A DNA stretch of 64,000 nt from Ectothiorhodospiraceae bacterium (GCA_024234875.1 JACKNM010000002.1:806001-870000), one strand, 5' to 3'. Positions 33,748 through 43,168 are shown, counted from the first letter of the stretch. A program made the numbers and translations. Notes: generated by a model from the sequence alone, not told the origin.

Positions 33748-34669
33748 CGGCCTGATCGATCCGGGCGAGCGCGGTCTGGATCGCCTGACCGAGCGCCATC
33801 GCGCCCGCCGCCTCGATGCGGGCGCGATGGCGCACCGAGACCGGCCCGCCGACGAGGACCGGAACGCGCACCCCGGCAGTCAGTGCGGGCAACGCCGTGG
33901 CCAACACCTCCGGTGCCGGCTCGACCGACCCCGAGAGCACCACCGCGCGCGCACCGGTGCGTGCCGCGACCATCGCCACCTGCTCCAGCGGGAGGTCGGC
34001 TCCGAGCAGGATCGGCCGATAGCCCCGGGCCGCCGCCGACAGACTGAACAGCAGCAGCCCGGTCTCGTGGCGCTCTCCCGGGAGGCATGCCGCGACCAGT
34101 CGCGGTCCGCTCGCCTGGGTCGACAGGTGATGAAAGCGTGCGCCGACCTTGTTGCGGAGGTAGACGCCGAAGAAGTGCTCCTCCGCGATGCCCGCCTCAC
34201 GCTCCGACCATCGCGCGCCGAGCGCTGCGAGCACCGGGCAGATCAGGCGGGTGGTCACCACGTCCACCGGGTAGAGCGAGAGCGCCTCACTGTAGACCGC
34301 GTCGAGCGGCGCCTCCGCGAAGCGTGCGACGGCGTCCAGCATCCGCGCCCGATAGCCCTCCCAGACATCGGCGATCTCCGCCGGCACCTCGGACGGGCGC
34401 TCCTCGCGCTCCATCCCCGGCGGTGCCGCCAGCGCAGTGGCGACCCGACTCACCGGGATGCCCTCGCCGAGCATGTCGACGATTCGCCGCACCCGCTCGA
34501 TGTCGTCCGCGCTGTACAACCGATGACCCTTGCCGGTGCGTCTCGGGCGCACCAGCCCGTAGCGACGCTCCCACGCCCGCAGGGTCACCGGATTGACCCC
34601 GGTGAGCGTCGCCACCGTGCGAATCGGGTAGAGATGCCCCTCCTCGCGCGGACTCGGCCCCGACTGCAT
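33737..34669 (-). CDS. litR: MerR-family, cobalamin-binding (CarH/LitR-like) photoreceptor regulator
   Basis: A 310-residue regulator: MerR HTH (residues about 15-85, YPIRTVATLTGVNPVTLRAW), helical bundle, and B12-binding Rossmann domain. The lower cobalamin ligand motif ExHxxG is GERHETG (H201). The CarH upper-face motif W-x9-EH is present as W154...E164-H165. The residue after the Trp, His132 in the Thermus CarH light state, is Ser here. CarH/LitR proteins bind DNA in the dark with adenosylcobalamin and release it in light. It is divergent from an SDR gene across a repeat-type operator. The ATG at 34669 follows GGGGAGG. Confidence 0.9.
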   Translation of the reverse strand: MQSGPSPREEGHLYPIRTVATLTGVNPVTLRAWERRYGLVRPRRTGKGHRLYSADDIERVRRIVDMLGEGIPVSRVATALAAPPGMEREERPSEVPAEIADVWEGYRARMLDAVARFAEAPLDAVYSEALSLYPVDVVTTRLICPVLAALGARWSEREAGIAEEHFFGVYLRNKVGARFHHLSTQASGPRLVAACLPGERHETGLLLFSLSAAARGYRPILLGADLPLEQVAMVAARTGARAVVLSGSVEPAPEVLATALPALTAGVRVPVLVGGPVSVRHRARIEAAGAMALGQAIQTALARIDQAVTG

Positions 34670-34727
34670 CGCCTCCCCCCACTCGACATCCGTCACGCCA
34701 CCAGGCGGGTGACGTGTGGCGAGGTAT

Positions 34728-34757
34728 CGTACAGAAAACTTGGACAAGACTGATACA
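34728..34757. promoter_or_regulatory. Candidate CarH/LitR operator (site A)
   Basis: Three hexamer-like half-sites on the + strand: CGTACA (34728), TGGACA (34741) and GATACA (34752). The last two are spaced exactly 11 bp with a 5-base gap. The site lies in the 103-base gap between the regulator and the SDR gene, just upstream of the latter's ribosome site. The same 11-bp arrangement recurs at 41.5, 46.25 and 46.73 kb. Confidence 0.6.
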
Positions 34758-34772
34758 GCGGGAGTCCGTTCG

Positions 34773-35516
34773 ATGCGCGGTGCATGGATCACCGGAGCCA
34801 GCTCCGGAATCGGAGCGGCCCTCGCGCGCGGCCTCGTCGAGCGCGGCTGGCGAGTCGCGGCCTCGGCGCGAAGCGTCGAGCGGCTGCAGGCGCTCGCGAG
34901 CGAGTGCCCCGGTGTCGACCCCCGTCCTCTCGACGTGACCGACGCCGAGGCCGTCGCGCGGACCGTGGCCGCGCTGCGCGACGACCCGGGCCTGCCCGAC
35001 CTTGCGATCCTGAACGCCGGCGACTACACCCCGATGCCGGCGCGCGAGTTCGATGTCGCGCTCTGTCGTCACCTGGTCGACGTGAACTACATGGGCGTCG
35101 TCCACTGTATCGGCGCGCTGCTACCCGCGATGCTCGCGCGTGGCCACGGTCGCATCATGATCACCGCGAGCGTCGCCGCCTACCGGGGGCTGCCGCTGGC
35201 CGCGCCCTATGGGGCGACGAAGGCCGCGCTGGTCAACCTGGCGGAATCGTTGCGCTGCGAGCTGCACGGCAGCGGCGTCGAGATCCAGATCGTCAATCCC
35301 GGTTTCGTGCGCACCCCACTGACGGCCAAGAACCGCTTCACGATGCCGTTCCTGCTCGAGCCGGAGGACGCGGCGGCCACGATCCTCGCCCGCCTCGAGC
35401 ACCGCGGCTTCGAGATCGCCTTCCCGCGACGCCTCGTCGCCGTCCTGAAGCTGCTGCGCTCGCTTCCCTACGCGCTCTACTTCCCCCTGGTGCGGTTCGG
35501 GACGGGCAGCCGATGA
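34773..35516 (+). CDS. Short-chain dehydrogenase/reductase
   Basis: A 247-residue classical SDR with TGASSGIGAALARG as the cofactor motif, NAG in LAILNAGDY, the catalytic Ser in ITASV and Y-x3-K in YGATK. The C-terminus is hydrophobic (LPYALYFPLVRF), suggesting membrane association and a lipid substrate. It follows operator A and overlaps the NTF2-like gene by 4 bases. SDR genes accompany the photolyase/CFA cluster in other proteobacteria. Confidence 0.9.
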   Translation: MRGAWITGASSGIGAALARGLVERGWRVAASARSVERLQALASECPGVDPRPLDVTDAEAVARTVAALRDDPGLPDLAILNAGDYTPMPAREFDVALCRHLVDVNYMGVVHCIGALLPAMLARGHGRIMITASVAAYRGLPLAAPYGATKAALVNLAESLRCELHGSGVEIQIVNPGFVRTPLTAKNRFTMPFLLEPEDAAATILARLEHRGFEIAFPRRLVAVLKLLRSLPYALYFPLVRFGTGSR

Positions 35517-35968
35517 GCCGGCCGCTCGATCGCTACCTCGCCTGGTACGAGGCGCTGACGCCGGACAGCGTGGCCGACGTCGACCGGCTCTTCACCGCCG
35601 ACGCGCGCTTTTGCGACCCGTTCAACGACCTTCGCGGCAGGGACGAGATCCGCGCGATGCTCGAGCACATGTTCGCGACCACCTCCGAGGTTCGCTTCGA
35701 GGTGTTGTGCGCGGCCGGGACGGAGGCGCTCGGACTCGCCGAATGGCGGTGCACGCTGCGGCTGCGGCGCGTGCGGCCGGATCACGAGTGGACCATCGTC
35801 GGCGCGACGCGTATCGCCTTCGCCGCCGACGGCAGGGTCACCGAGCACGTCGACCACTGGGATGCCGCGACCCAGGTCTACGCCCACCTGCCGCTGCTCG
35901 GTGCGGCGCTGCGCCTGGCGCGGCGCGCGTTCGTGGTGCCCGGGATCGAGGGGCGCCGGGGCGCCTGA
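35513..35968 (+). CDS. NTF2/SnoaL-like protein
   Basis: A 151-residue protein of the nuclear transport factor 2 fold: YLAWYEALTPDSVADVDRLF, FCDPFNDLRGRDEIRAMLEHMF and VTEHVDHWDAA are the standard segments. Members are small-molecule isomerases, cyclases or binding proteins. It overlaps the SDR stop by 4 bases, so the two act in the same step or pathway of the light-response island. Confidence 0.88.
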   Translation: MSRPLDRYLAWYEALTPDSVADVDRLFTADARFCDPFNDLRGRDEIRAMLEHMFATTSEVRFEVLCAAGTEALGLAEWRCTLRLRRVRPDHEWTIVGATRIAFAADGRVTEHVDHWDAATQVYAHLPLLGAALRLARRAFVVPGIEGRRGA

Positions 35969-36037
35969 CGAGGGCCGAGCGTCGGGCGCGGGCGGTCTCC
36001 GTCCGGCGAGGAGGTGGGGGTCTCGAACCGCAGCGGC

Positions 36038-36664
36038 TCAGGACGGACCCTGGCCCTCGACGACCGACTCGCCCGACAGCAGCCGGTCGCGGAGATCCTC
36101 GCTGAGCGGGCGCGGGCCGAGCCAGATGGCGAAGTACGCGCGCGCGAAGTCCGCGCCCTCGACGACCCCGAGCGTCTCCCCATTCAGGCTGAGCGCGGTG
36201 CCCTCGCCGGGTACATAGGTGAGCGCATACCGATCTCCGGGCCTGACGTCGCGATAGAGCGCGTTGACGCGGGCGATGCGCGCGTCGAGCTCGAGGATCT
36301 CCGACGCGGTGAGGTTGCGCTCGAGCACCGCCCCGGCAGCGCGCACCAGGACGTCGCGGTCGATCGCCCGCAGGTACTCGATCTCGAGACGACGCGCGAC
36401 ACCATCGTCGAGCGCCTCGGCCGGGCGGCGCCCCTCCTCGATGTACAGGCCCGCGACGTAGACCTTCACCACGAGACCGTAGACGTAAGTCGCGGCGGCC
36501 CTGAACGCCAGGCGACGCGCCGCGACCTCGTGCGCGGCGCTGAAGCGCGCGCCGTCGTGCACACGCGGGGTCGCGTCGACGGTGCTCGTCGCGAGCAGCA
36601 GCATCAACATCGCGGTGGCCATGCCGCGCGGCAGACCTCTCGTCATCGTCACATGCCTCGTCAT
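36038..36664 (-). CDS. Chalcone-isomerase-like periplasmic protein
   Basis: A 208-residue protein with a signal peptide (AMLMLLLATSTVDA) and a chalcone isomerase-fold domain (YVYGLVVKVYVAGLYIEEGR; YRDVRPGDRYALTYVPGEGT; FARAYFAIWLG). Bacterial members are usually fatty-acid-binding rather than enzymatic, so a lipid-handling role fits the neighbouring CFA-like gene. The start has GGAGG 9 bases upstream. It is the last gene of the leftward FAD/DUF1365/CFA/MFS set, 90 bases after the transporter. Confidence 0.85.
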   Translation of the reverse strand: MTRHVTMTRGLPRGMATAMLMLLLATSTVDATPRVHDGARFSAAHEVAARRLAFRAAATYVYGLVVKVYVAGLYIEEGRRPAEALDDGVARRLEIEYLRAIDRDVLVRAAGAVLERNLTASEILELDARIARVNALYRDVRPGDRYALTYVPGEGTALSLNGETLGVVEGADFARAYFAIWLGPRPLSEDLRDRLLSGESVVEGQGPS

Positions 36665-36754
36665 CGAATCGCTCCTCCCTCTCGGCAGATCATGTGTCCA
36701 TCACTGGTGAACCGGGGCGCCGGCTCCGCCCTCGACGTCACACCGCGCGTACCG

Positions 36755-38083
36755 TCACGTCATCGGCGATGCCCGCGCGGTGCGCGCGTCCTCGGCCTGC
36801 GCGATTCGCTCGCCGAGCGCGCGCTGGGCGGCGCGATCCAACGGAAAACGCCAGATCAGGGCGACCACCACGAGCTTGATCGCGACCGGGGCCATCCCGT
36901 AGAGCAACGCCAGCGCCTGCACCCCGACCGGTGAAGGCGAGCCGGGGTCGAAGCCGGCGAGGTCGAGGGCCGGAAACGCCAGCCCCACCGAGAGCGCGAG
37001 GGCGAGCTTGGTCGCCATGCTCCACAGGCCGTAGTAGAGGCCTGCCTTGCGCGCGCCGCCGTTGGCGCGGTCGACGTCAAGCACGTCGGCCTGGATCGAC
37101 GCGGGCAGCGCCATGTCGACGGCGAGGCTCGCCCCCGACAGCGCGCAGATCACCGCGAACACCCAGGCCTGATCGGGGTCGACGAAGGGGACGCCGGCGA
37201 ATGCCGCCGCGGCCCAGAGCATCGACCATGCCCACACGCGGTGCTTGTCGTGTCGCCGTGCCAGTCGCATCCACAACGGAAGCGCCGCAATTCCCGCGAG
37301 CAGATAGACCACCAGCAGCGGACCGGTCCAGTCCGGTCGGCCGAGCACGTGCTCGACGTAGAGCAGGAACAGGCTCGCCGGCAGCGCATTGGCGGTGCCA
37401 TTGAGGAGGTAGGCGAGCAGCAGGCGCCGAAACGGCGCGTTGGCAGCGACCTCGCGCAGGAGCGCTCCGCGCACGAGCACCGGCGGTGGCTCGGCCGGCG
37501 GCTCCGAGACCCAGATCACGGCGACCGCGACGGCGCAGGGCAACGCGACCGCGAGCGCGATGCCGAGCGCCCCCAGGCCGCGGACACCGACCGCCCCGTC
37601 GTCGACGAGCGCCGGCACGATCACTGCGAGCAACGTGCCCAGGATGACCCACGCCTCGCGCGACGCGGTGACGCGGGTCCGCTGGTGGTACTCCTCGCTC
37701 AGCTCCGCGCCCCAGGCGAGATAGGGCAACATCACCATCGACCATCCGAGGTAGGCGACGAGGCTGAAGCCGAGGAGATGGGCGACGGTCGGAGTGGACG
37801 GCGGCAGGAACAGGCCGAGCACACCGACCATCAGCACCGGTAACCCGAGCACCATCAGCCCACGACGCCGGCCGAGCGGCGTGTGCAACCGGTCGCCCAG
37901 GATCCCGATCAGGGGGTCGGTGAGGAGATCCACCGCGCGCGCGACCAACAGCACCACGCCGACGGTCGCCAGCGGCAGCCATTCGGCGTAGACCGCCGGG
38001 AGATAGACGTACATCGGCAGCCCGAGCGCCGCGAGCGGCAGCCCGGGAAGGCCGTAGACGAGAATGCGGCTCGTGGCGGTCAC
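36755..38083 (-). CDS. GPH/MelB-type MFS transporter
   Basis: A 442-residue, 12-helix transporter of the glycoside-pentoside-hexuronide:cation family (DLLTDPLIGILGDRLHTPLGRRRG; LGWSMVMLPYLAWGAELSEEYHQRTRV are signatures). Substrate is unknown; in this cluster a sugar is less likely than a lipid-related or stress metabolite. The GTG start is 15 bases after the CFA gene stop. The same combination with photolyase, CFA and FAD oxidoreductase occurs in the singlet-oxygen regulon of Rhodobacter sphaeroides. Confidence 0.88.
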   Translation of the reverse strand: MTATSRILVYGLPGLPLAALGLPMYVYLPAVYAEWLPLATVGVVLLVARAVDLLTDPLIGILGDRLHTPLGRRRGLMVLGLPVLMVGVLGLFLPPSTPTVAHLLGFSLVAYLGWSMVMLPYLAWGAELSEEYHQRTRVTASREAWVILGTLLAVIVPALVDDGAVGVRGLGALGIALAVALPCAVAVAVIWVSEPPAEPPPVLVRGALLREVAANAPFRRLLLAYLLNGTANALPASLFLLYVEHVLGRPDWTGPLLVVYLLAGIAALPLWMRLARRHDKHRVWAWSMLWAAAAFAGVPFVDPDQAWVFAVICALSGASLAVDMALPASIQADVLDVDRANGGARKAGLYYGLWSMATKLALALSVGLAFPALDLAGFDPGSPSPVGVQALALLYGMAPVAIKLVVVALIWRFPLDRAAQRALGERIAQAEDARTARASPMT

Positions 38084-38098
38084 AGCCCGTAGCCGTGC

Positions 38099-39334
38099 TC
38101 AGTCGCCGCGGTGCTCGAGCACCACCTGGGCGAGATCGACGCGATCGGTGCGAAAGCCCGCCTCGCAATACGCCAGGTAGTAGCGCCACATGCGCACGAA
38201 GCGCTCGTCGTGACCGAGCGCCCGGATCGCCGGTAGCGCGGCGACGAACCGCTCGTCCCACAGCGCGAGTGTCCGCGCGTAGTCGCGACCGTGGAAGTCC
38301 CGGTGCACGGTGCGCAGGCCCGCCGCGCTCGACTCCGCCTCCAGACGTCTCGGCGACGGCAGCATGCCGCCCGGGAAGACGTGGCGCTGGATGAAGTCCG
38401 GATTGCGGCGATAGTCGTCGAACGCATGGTCGGCGATGGTGATCACCTGAATCGCGGCACGACCGCGCGGTTCCAGGCAGCGGGCGACGGTACCGAAATA
38501 GGTCGGCCACCAGCGCTCGCCCACGGCCTCCAACATCTCGATCGACACCACGTGGTCGAAGCGCTCGCGCAGATCGCGATAGTCCTGGAGTCTGAGCTCG
38601 ATCCGGTCCTCGAGCCCGAGGCTGCGTACGCGACGGCGCGCGTGGTCGAGCTGCTCGCGTGACAGGGTGAGGCCGGTGACGCGGCAGCCATAACGCGTCG
38701 CAGCGGCGATGGCGAGCCCACCCCAACCGCACCCGATCTCCAGGATGTGGTCTCCGGGCCGCGGCGCGACGAGGTCGAGGAGACGTGCGTACTTTGCGTC
38801 CTGGGCAGCTTCCAGCGTGGTGTCCGGGCGCGCGAAAAGCGCGCACGAGTAGGTCATGCCGGGGTCGAGCCACAGTCGATAGAAGTCGTTGCCGAGGTCG
38901 TAGTGGTAGGCGATGTTGCGACGACTCCCCGAGCGCGAGTTGTCGCGCAGCCGGTGCCGCAGGCGCTCCAGGCACCGGCGCAGGAATCCACTGCGCAAGA
39001 CGCCACGCAGCGCGTCGTGGTTGCGGGCGCCGAGCTCGAGCAAGGTCGCAAGATCGGGGCTCGACCAGAGGCCGTCCATGTACGCCTCGGCGAGCCCGAG
39101 GTCGCCGTCGCGCAGTAGCGCCGCGAGGGCCGACGGCTCGTGCAGTCGCAGGACGCCGGACGGGCCGGGCTCGGCGCCTTCGAAGCGCCGTACGGTGCCG
39201 TCGGGCAAATGCAGCTCGAGCGTCCCGATGCGGATGCGATCGAGCAGCCGAAGCGCCACACGCAGCGACAGCGGCGTGTGCGATCGTCGGGATGCGTTCG
39301 AAGGGGAGCGTCGGAGCGCGCGCTCTGCGGTCAT
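38099..39334 (-). CDS. cfa: Cyclopropane-fatty-acyl-phospholipid synthase family methyltransferase
   Basis: A 411-residue SAM-dependent enzyme acting on unsaturated membrane lipids. The N-terminal lipid-binding domain is present (GLAEAYMDGLWSSPDL); the SAM motif is ILEIGCGWGGLAI and the C-terminal YYLAYCEAGFR holds the conserved Cys. It may form cyclopropane rings or methylated/furan fatty acids, as CFA-like members of homologous light or singlet-oxygen clusters do. It overlaps the DUF1365 gene by 4 bases. Confidence 0.9.
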   Translation of the reverse strand: MTAERALRRSPSNASRRSHTPLSLRVALRLLDRIRIGTLELHLPDGTVRRFEGAEPGPSGVLRLHEPSALAALLRDGDLGLAEAYMDGLWSSPDLATLLELGARNHDALRGVLRSGFLRRCLERLRHRLRDNSRSGSRRNIAYHYDLGNDFYRLWLDPGMTYSCALFARPDTTLEAAQDAKYARLLDLVAPRPGDHILEIGCGWGGLAIAAATRYGCRVTGLTLSREQLDHARRRVRSLGLEDRIELRLQDYRDLRERFDHVVSIEMLEAVGERWWPTYFGTVARCLEPRGRAAIQVITIADHAFDDYRRNPDFIQRHVFPGGMLPSPRRLEAESSAAGLRTVHRDFHGRDYARTLALWDERFVAALPAIRALGHDERFVRMWRYYLAYCEAGFRTDRVDLAQVVLEHRGD

Positions 39335-40083
39335 GTGGTCACCTCGTCCACCGGTGGTGACGGCTTGCGGCGAACCCGGGCTCCGCGCAGCCAGAGCTTG
39401 AGCGCCTCCCAGTGGATCATCGCCATCACCTTGAGCGTCATCAGGGGCATGCGTGCGAGCGCCCGCACCAGCGCGGCGTCGCGAAGCGGCTCTGCGTTGC
39501 CGCGATAGGCGGCGACCAGCAGTGGTTCCCCGCCACGCGCGAGGCGGATTCCGATGTCGAGCCGGTCGCCGGGGGCGGAGATGCGGAAGGTGTACTCGCC
39601 CGCGACGTCGAGGAAGGGCGAGACGTGGAACACCTTGGTCGCGCTCGAGCGCACCGGCGCACGCAACGGTCGTCCGCCCTCGGCGAGCAGGTACACGTGC
39701 GACTCGCCGAACGTGTTGCGGACCTCGCACAGCACCGCGCGAAGCGTGCCGTCGCGGTGCTCACAGAACCACACGCTCAGCGGATCGAAGGTGTAGCCGA
39801 GCACCCGCGGGAAGCACAGCAGCCGGATACGCCCGCCCTCGAGCTCGATGCCGTGGCGGGCGAGCAGGCGCTCCGCCCATGGACGCAGCGCAGTACCGTC
39901 GCGCGGGCCGTGGTCACGGTCGTGGATCGAGAGCAGGTTGAAGCGGTTGTGAGACAACAGTCGGGTGCGGCGAACGTCGACGTCTAGCCGGTCGACGTCC
40001 ACCAGGATGCTGAACACCCGGTAGACGAATCGCGTGGACGGCGACGCGAGCCGACGATGCACCACGCTCGCCCGGTAGATCAT
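39331..40083 (-). CDS. DUF1365 family protein
   Basis: A 250-residue protein starting MIYRASVVHRRLASPSTRFVYRVF, with FPRVLGYTFDPLSVWFCE and SATKVFHVSPFLDVAGEYTF, all DUF1365 hallmarks. Function is not established. It nearly always lies between an FAD oxidoreductase and a CFA-type enzyme, as here with 4-base overlaps on both sides, implying a tight functional unit in lipid modification. Confidence 0.92.
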   Translation of the reverse strand: MIYRASVVHRRLASPSTRFVYRVFSILVDVDRLDVDVRRTRLLSHNRFNLLSIHDRDHGPRDGTALRPWAERLLARHGIELEGGRIRLLCFPRVLGYTFDPLSVWFCEHRDGTLRAVLCEVRNTFGESHVYLLAEGGRPLRAPVRSSATKVFHVSPFLDVAGEYTFRISAPGDRLDIGIRLARGGEPLLVAAYRGNAEPLRDAALVRALARMPLMTLKVMAMIHWEALKLWLRGARVRRKPSPPVDEVTT

Positions 40084-41450
40084 GGCGACGTCGTCCCCGC
40101 GGCGGCCCGCGCCACCGCCGGCACCGCGAGGCGATGGCGCTCGCGTGCATCGCGTGCCGCGCCCGTCGGCGCGTGCTCCCAGGGCGTGTGCACCCCGAGG
40201 GCCCGAGCGACCTCGACCGCGCTGCGCAGGGCGTCCTCGTGAAATCCGTAGCCGTGGTAGCTACCGCAGAACCAGAGGCCACCTCGGCCCTGCAGCGCCG
40301 GGAGCTCGCGCTGGGCGGCCATCGCCCGAGCATCGAAGATCGGGTGGTCGTAATCGAATCGCGCCACCTCGAGGGCGGGCGCGATGTCGTCGACCGGATT
40401 GAGCGTGACCATGTAGTCGTGCACTGCCGGCAGCGACTGCAGGCGATTCATCCAGTAGGTGACGGACACGCGGTCCACGCTCGCACCGTCGCCGCCGGTA
40501 CGCGCCAGATAGTTCCACGACGTCCACGCCGCCCGGCGCCGCGGCATCGCCCGCAGATCGCGATGCAGCACGGCGACGTTCGGCTGGTAGCGGAACGCGC
40601 CGAGCACCTCGCGCTCACGAGGCCCGGCGTCGGCGAGCAGGCGCAGCGTCTCGTCGCCGTGGGTGGCGAGGACGACGTGATCGAAGCGCTCCTCGGACCC
40701 GTCGACGGTGCGCACGACGGCGCCGTCGGCGCCGCACCTGACCGCGACCACCGGTGCACTGCGCCGCACCGTTGCCGGCAGGCTGTCGCGGATCCGGGCC
40801 ACGTACTCGCGGCTGCCTCCGTTCACCGTTCGCCACTGTGGTCGCCCGCGCAGTGCTAGCAAGCCGTGGTTGTGGAAGAACCGGGCGAGCGCGAGCGCCG
40901 GGAACTCGAGCATCCGGCCCGGAGGACACGACCAGATTGCCGCCGCCATCGGCAACAGGTAGCGCTCGCGCATGTCGTCGCCCATACGCAGGCGCTGCAG
41001 CATCGCGCCGAGGCTCGATCGCTCGTCCCGGCCGGCGCGCACCATCCGCGTCGCGGCGGCATTGAAGCGTGCGATGTCGAACAGCATGCGATGAAAGCGC
41101 GGATTGACGAGGTTCGCCGCCTGTGCGAAGAGACCTCGCATGTCGCTCCCGGAGTACTCGAAGCGACCATGGTCCACCGACACCGAGAACGACATGTCGC
41201 TGTCCCGGGTGGGAACCGCGAGGTGGCGAAACAGACCCGTGAGGTGCGGGTAGTTGCGCTCGTTGTAGACGATGAAGCCGGTGTCGACCGGGACCGGGCC
41301 CGCCGGGTCGTCCACGACCACCGTGTTACTGTGACCACCGAGCCGCTCGAGGCGCTCGAAGACGGTGACGCGATGGGTGCGGGCGAGGAGCCAGGCAGCC
41401 CCGAGTCCGGCAACGCCGGCACCGACGACGGCGATGCGCTGTGGGTTCAT
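40080..41450 (-). CDS. FAD-dependent oxidoreductase (amine-oxidase fold)
   Basis: A 456-residue flavoprotein with the dinucleotide-binding motif VVGAGVAGLGAAWLL, then GHSNTVVVDDPAGPVPVDTGFIVYN, and a C-terminal GLWFCGSYHGYGFHEDALRSA. It belongs to the NAD(P)-binding desaturase-like group found with CFA and DUF1365; homologues are implicated in fatty-acid desaturation steps. First gene of the leftward operon, with GGGAGGG 6 bases before ATG and operators B and C upstream. Confidence 0.9.
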   Translation of the reverse strand: MNPQRIAVVGAGVAGLGAAWLLARTHRVTVFERLERLGGHSNTVVVDDPAGPVPVDTGFIVYNERNYPHLTGLFRHLAVPTRDSDMSFSVSVDHGRFEYSGSDMRGLFAQAANLVNPRFHRMLFDIARFNAAATRMVRAGRDERSSLGAMLQRLRMGDDMRERYLLPMAAAIWSCPPGRMLEFPALALARFFHNHGLLALRGRPQWRTVNGGSREYVARIRDSLPATVRRSAPVVAVRCGADGAVVRTVDGSEERFDHVVLATHGDETLRLLADAGPREREVLGAFRYQPNVAVLHRDLRAMPRRRAAWTSWNYLARTGGDGASVDRVSVTYWMNRLQSLPAVHDYMVTLNPVDDIAPALEVARFDYDHPIFDARAMAAQRELPALQGRGGLWFCGSYHGYGFHEDALRSAVEVARALGVHTPWEHAPTGAARDARERHRLAVPAVARAAAGTTSP

Positions 41451-41485
41451 GGTGCCCTCCCGCCCGGCCCACGCCGGCGGCTAGT

Positions 41486-41502
41486 TGTACGAAACCTGTA
41501 CG
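41486..41502. promoter_or_regulatory. Candidate CarH/LitR operator (site B)
   Basis: Two identical hexamers TGTACG at 41486 and 41497, spaced exactly 11 bp, in the 244-base divergent region between the FAD oxidoreductase operon and the DUF523/1722-photolyase operon. Confidence 0.6.
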
Positions 41503-41528
41503 CCAGGGTGGCGTAAGGCCTGCGCTAG

Positions 41529-41557
41529 AGTTTAGGAGCGAGACAGAACTTGTACAA
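41529..41557 (-). promoter_or_regulatory. Possible sigma-70-type promoter for the FAD/CFA operon
   Basis: On the minus strand, TTGTAC and TAAACT are separated by 17 bases. The -35 element overlaps operator C, so a bound regulator would block polymerase. Match to consensus is moderate only. Confidence 0.35.
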
Positions 41558-41567
41558 CTGTTGTACA
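41540..41567. promoter_or_regulatory. Candidate CarH/LitR operator (site C), three repeats
   Basis: Hexamers GAGACA (41540), TGTACA (41551) and TGTACA (41562) are spaced exactly 11 bp, the phasing known for the CarH tetramer on DNA. This is the best-matching copy in the window. Confidence 0.65.
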
Positions 41568-41694
41568 GTTCCGGCTCGTTCGCGCAGCTCGACGAGACTC
41601 CGAGATGGCGCGCTCCCACACCTCCCCGCGCACGAGTGGGCGGCGTTCGAGACAGGCCGGCGCGCCGTGACGGACGGCGGCCCGAGGCGAATCG

Positions 41695-42696
41695 ATGTCA
41701 GAGTCACCAGGCCAGCCCGACCACCCCCCCGCCCGGCCCGCTGGCGAGCGCCGGCTCGTCCCCGTCGGTGTGAGCGCCTGCCTGCTCGGGCAGGAGGTGC
41801 GTTGGGACGGTGGGCACAAGCGGTACCGATACCTGACGGACGTGCTGTCCCGGCACCTCGAGCTTCGCCCGTTCTGCCCCGAGGCGGAGATCGGACTCGG
41901 TGTTCCGCGCCAGCCGATCCGGCTGGTGGGAGGCGCCGACGGGCACCGCGTGCTCGGGGTCCGCGACCGCTCGGTCGACGTCACCGAGGCGTTGGACGAC
42001 TACAGCGCTCGGGCGCTGGAGCGGTGCCGAGACCTGCGCGGCTTCGTCCTCAAGCGCGGCTCGCCGAGCTGTGCGATGGAGCGCGCCAAGGTCTACGACG
42101 CAACGAGTGGAATGCCGGTCGCCAGCAGCCCGGGACGCTTCGCGGCCAACCTGATGGCCGCATTGCCGCTGCTACCGTGCGAGGAGGAGGGCCGGCTGAA
42201 CGACCCCATCCTGCGTGAGAACTTCCTGGAGCGGGTATTCACCTACGACCGCTGGCACCTGCAGATGGCCGATGGCGTCACCCCGCGCAAGCTGGTCGAG
42301 TTCCACACCCGGCACAAGATGCTGGTGCTCGCCCACAGCGAGCTCTACTACCGCCGTCTCGGGCGAATGGTCGCGGATGCCGGACGTGGTGACGTCGATG
42401 CGCTCGCCGATCGCTATCTCGCCGAGCTGATGGCGGCGCTCACGCTTCGCGCCACGCCCAAGCGCCACGCCAACGTCCTGCAGCACCTCGCCGGATACCT
42501 GAAGCGCGCCATCGATGGCGACGACCGTGCCGAGCTCGGCGCTCTGGTCGACGACTATCGTCGCGGCGAGATTCCGTTGGTGGTGCCGCTGACGTTGCTC
42601 CGCCACCACTTGCGGCGCCACCGCGACGCGTACGTCGAGGCTCAGGTGTATCTCGAGCCACACCCTGAATCGCTCCGTCTGCGCAATGTCATCTGA
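41695..42696 (+). CDS. DUF523-DUF1722 protein (YbgA-like)
   Basis: A 333-residue two-domain protein: DUF523 at the N-terminus (VPVGVSACLLGQEVRWDGGHKR) and DUF1722 at the C-terminus (LVEFHTRHKMLVLAHSELYYRRLG; NVLQHLAGYLKR). The family is a regular neighbour of photolyase and MerR/LitR genes; its activity is not established. It heads the rightward operon with DUF3429 and photolyase, and overlaps the next gene by 11 bases. GAGGCG precedes ATG. Confidence 0.9.
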   Translation: MSESPGQPDHPPARPAGERRLVPVGVSACLLGQEVRWDGGHKRYRYLTDVLSRHLELRPFCPEAEIGLGVPRQPIRLVGGADGHRVLGVRDRSVDVTEALDDYSARALERCRDLRGFVLKRGSPSCAMERAKVYDATSGMPVASSPGRFAANLMAALPLLPCEEEGRLNDPILRENFLERVFTYDRWHLQMADGVTPRKLVEFHTRHKMLVLAHSELYYRRLGRMVADAGRGDVDALADRYLAELMAALTLRATPKRHANVLQHLAGYLKRAIDGDDRAELGALVDDYRRGEIPLVVPLTLLRHHLRRHRDAYVEAQVYLEPHPESLRLRNVI

Positions 42697-43168
42697 CGCC
42701 TCTGGTACCGCCGCCGAGACCGACGGCCGCGTGCCGACGGTCGCCGCGCTGCTCGGCGCGGGCGGCCTGATCCCGTTCGTGCTGGGCGCCGCAGGTCTCT
42801 GGCTCGCGGCCCCGGAGCTCCATGCGCGCATCGCGAGCGCGCTCTCCGGCTGGAGCGCGGTCATCCTCGCCTTCATGGGCGCGGTCCATTGGGGCGCACG
42901 CCTCGACCGCGAGGACGGTCGCGCGCGGGCGATGACCATCAGCGTGCTCCCGGCGATTGCGGGGTGGCTGATGATGATGCAGCCGCCGGTGACCGGCACC
43001 TGGCAGTTCGCGGTGGCCTTCGGCGCGCTCTATCTGCTCGACCGTCGTGAGGCCGCCGCCGGGCGCCTTCCGGCCTGGTATCCGCGCCTGCGTCGGCCGC
43101 TCACCGCAGTGGTGGTCGCCAGCCTGGTCGCGGCGGGCTCGGCACTTCGCGCCCACGGCGCCGGCTGA
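42686..43168 (+). CDS. DUF3429 membrane protein
   Basis: A 160-residue inner-membrane protein with four to five hydrophobic helices (LGAGGLIPFVLGAAGLWL; VILAFMGAVHWG; WQFAVAFGALYLLDRR), matching DUF3429. Function unknown. It lies between DUF523/1722 and photolyase, overlapping the former by 11 bases and 6 bases from the latter. Confidence 0.82.
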   Translation: MSSDASGTAAETDGRVPTVAALLGAGGLIPFVLGAAGLWLAAPELHARIASALSGWSAVILAFMGAVHWGARLDREDGRARAMTISVLPAIAGWLMMMQPPVTGTWQFAVAFGALYLLDRREAAAGRLPAWYPRLRRPLTAVVVASLVAAGSALRAHGAG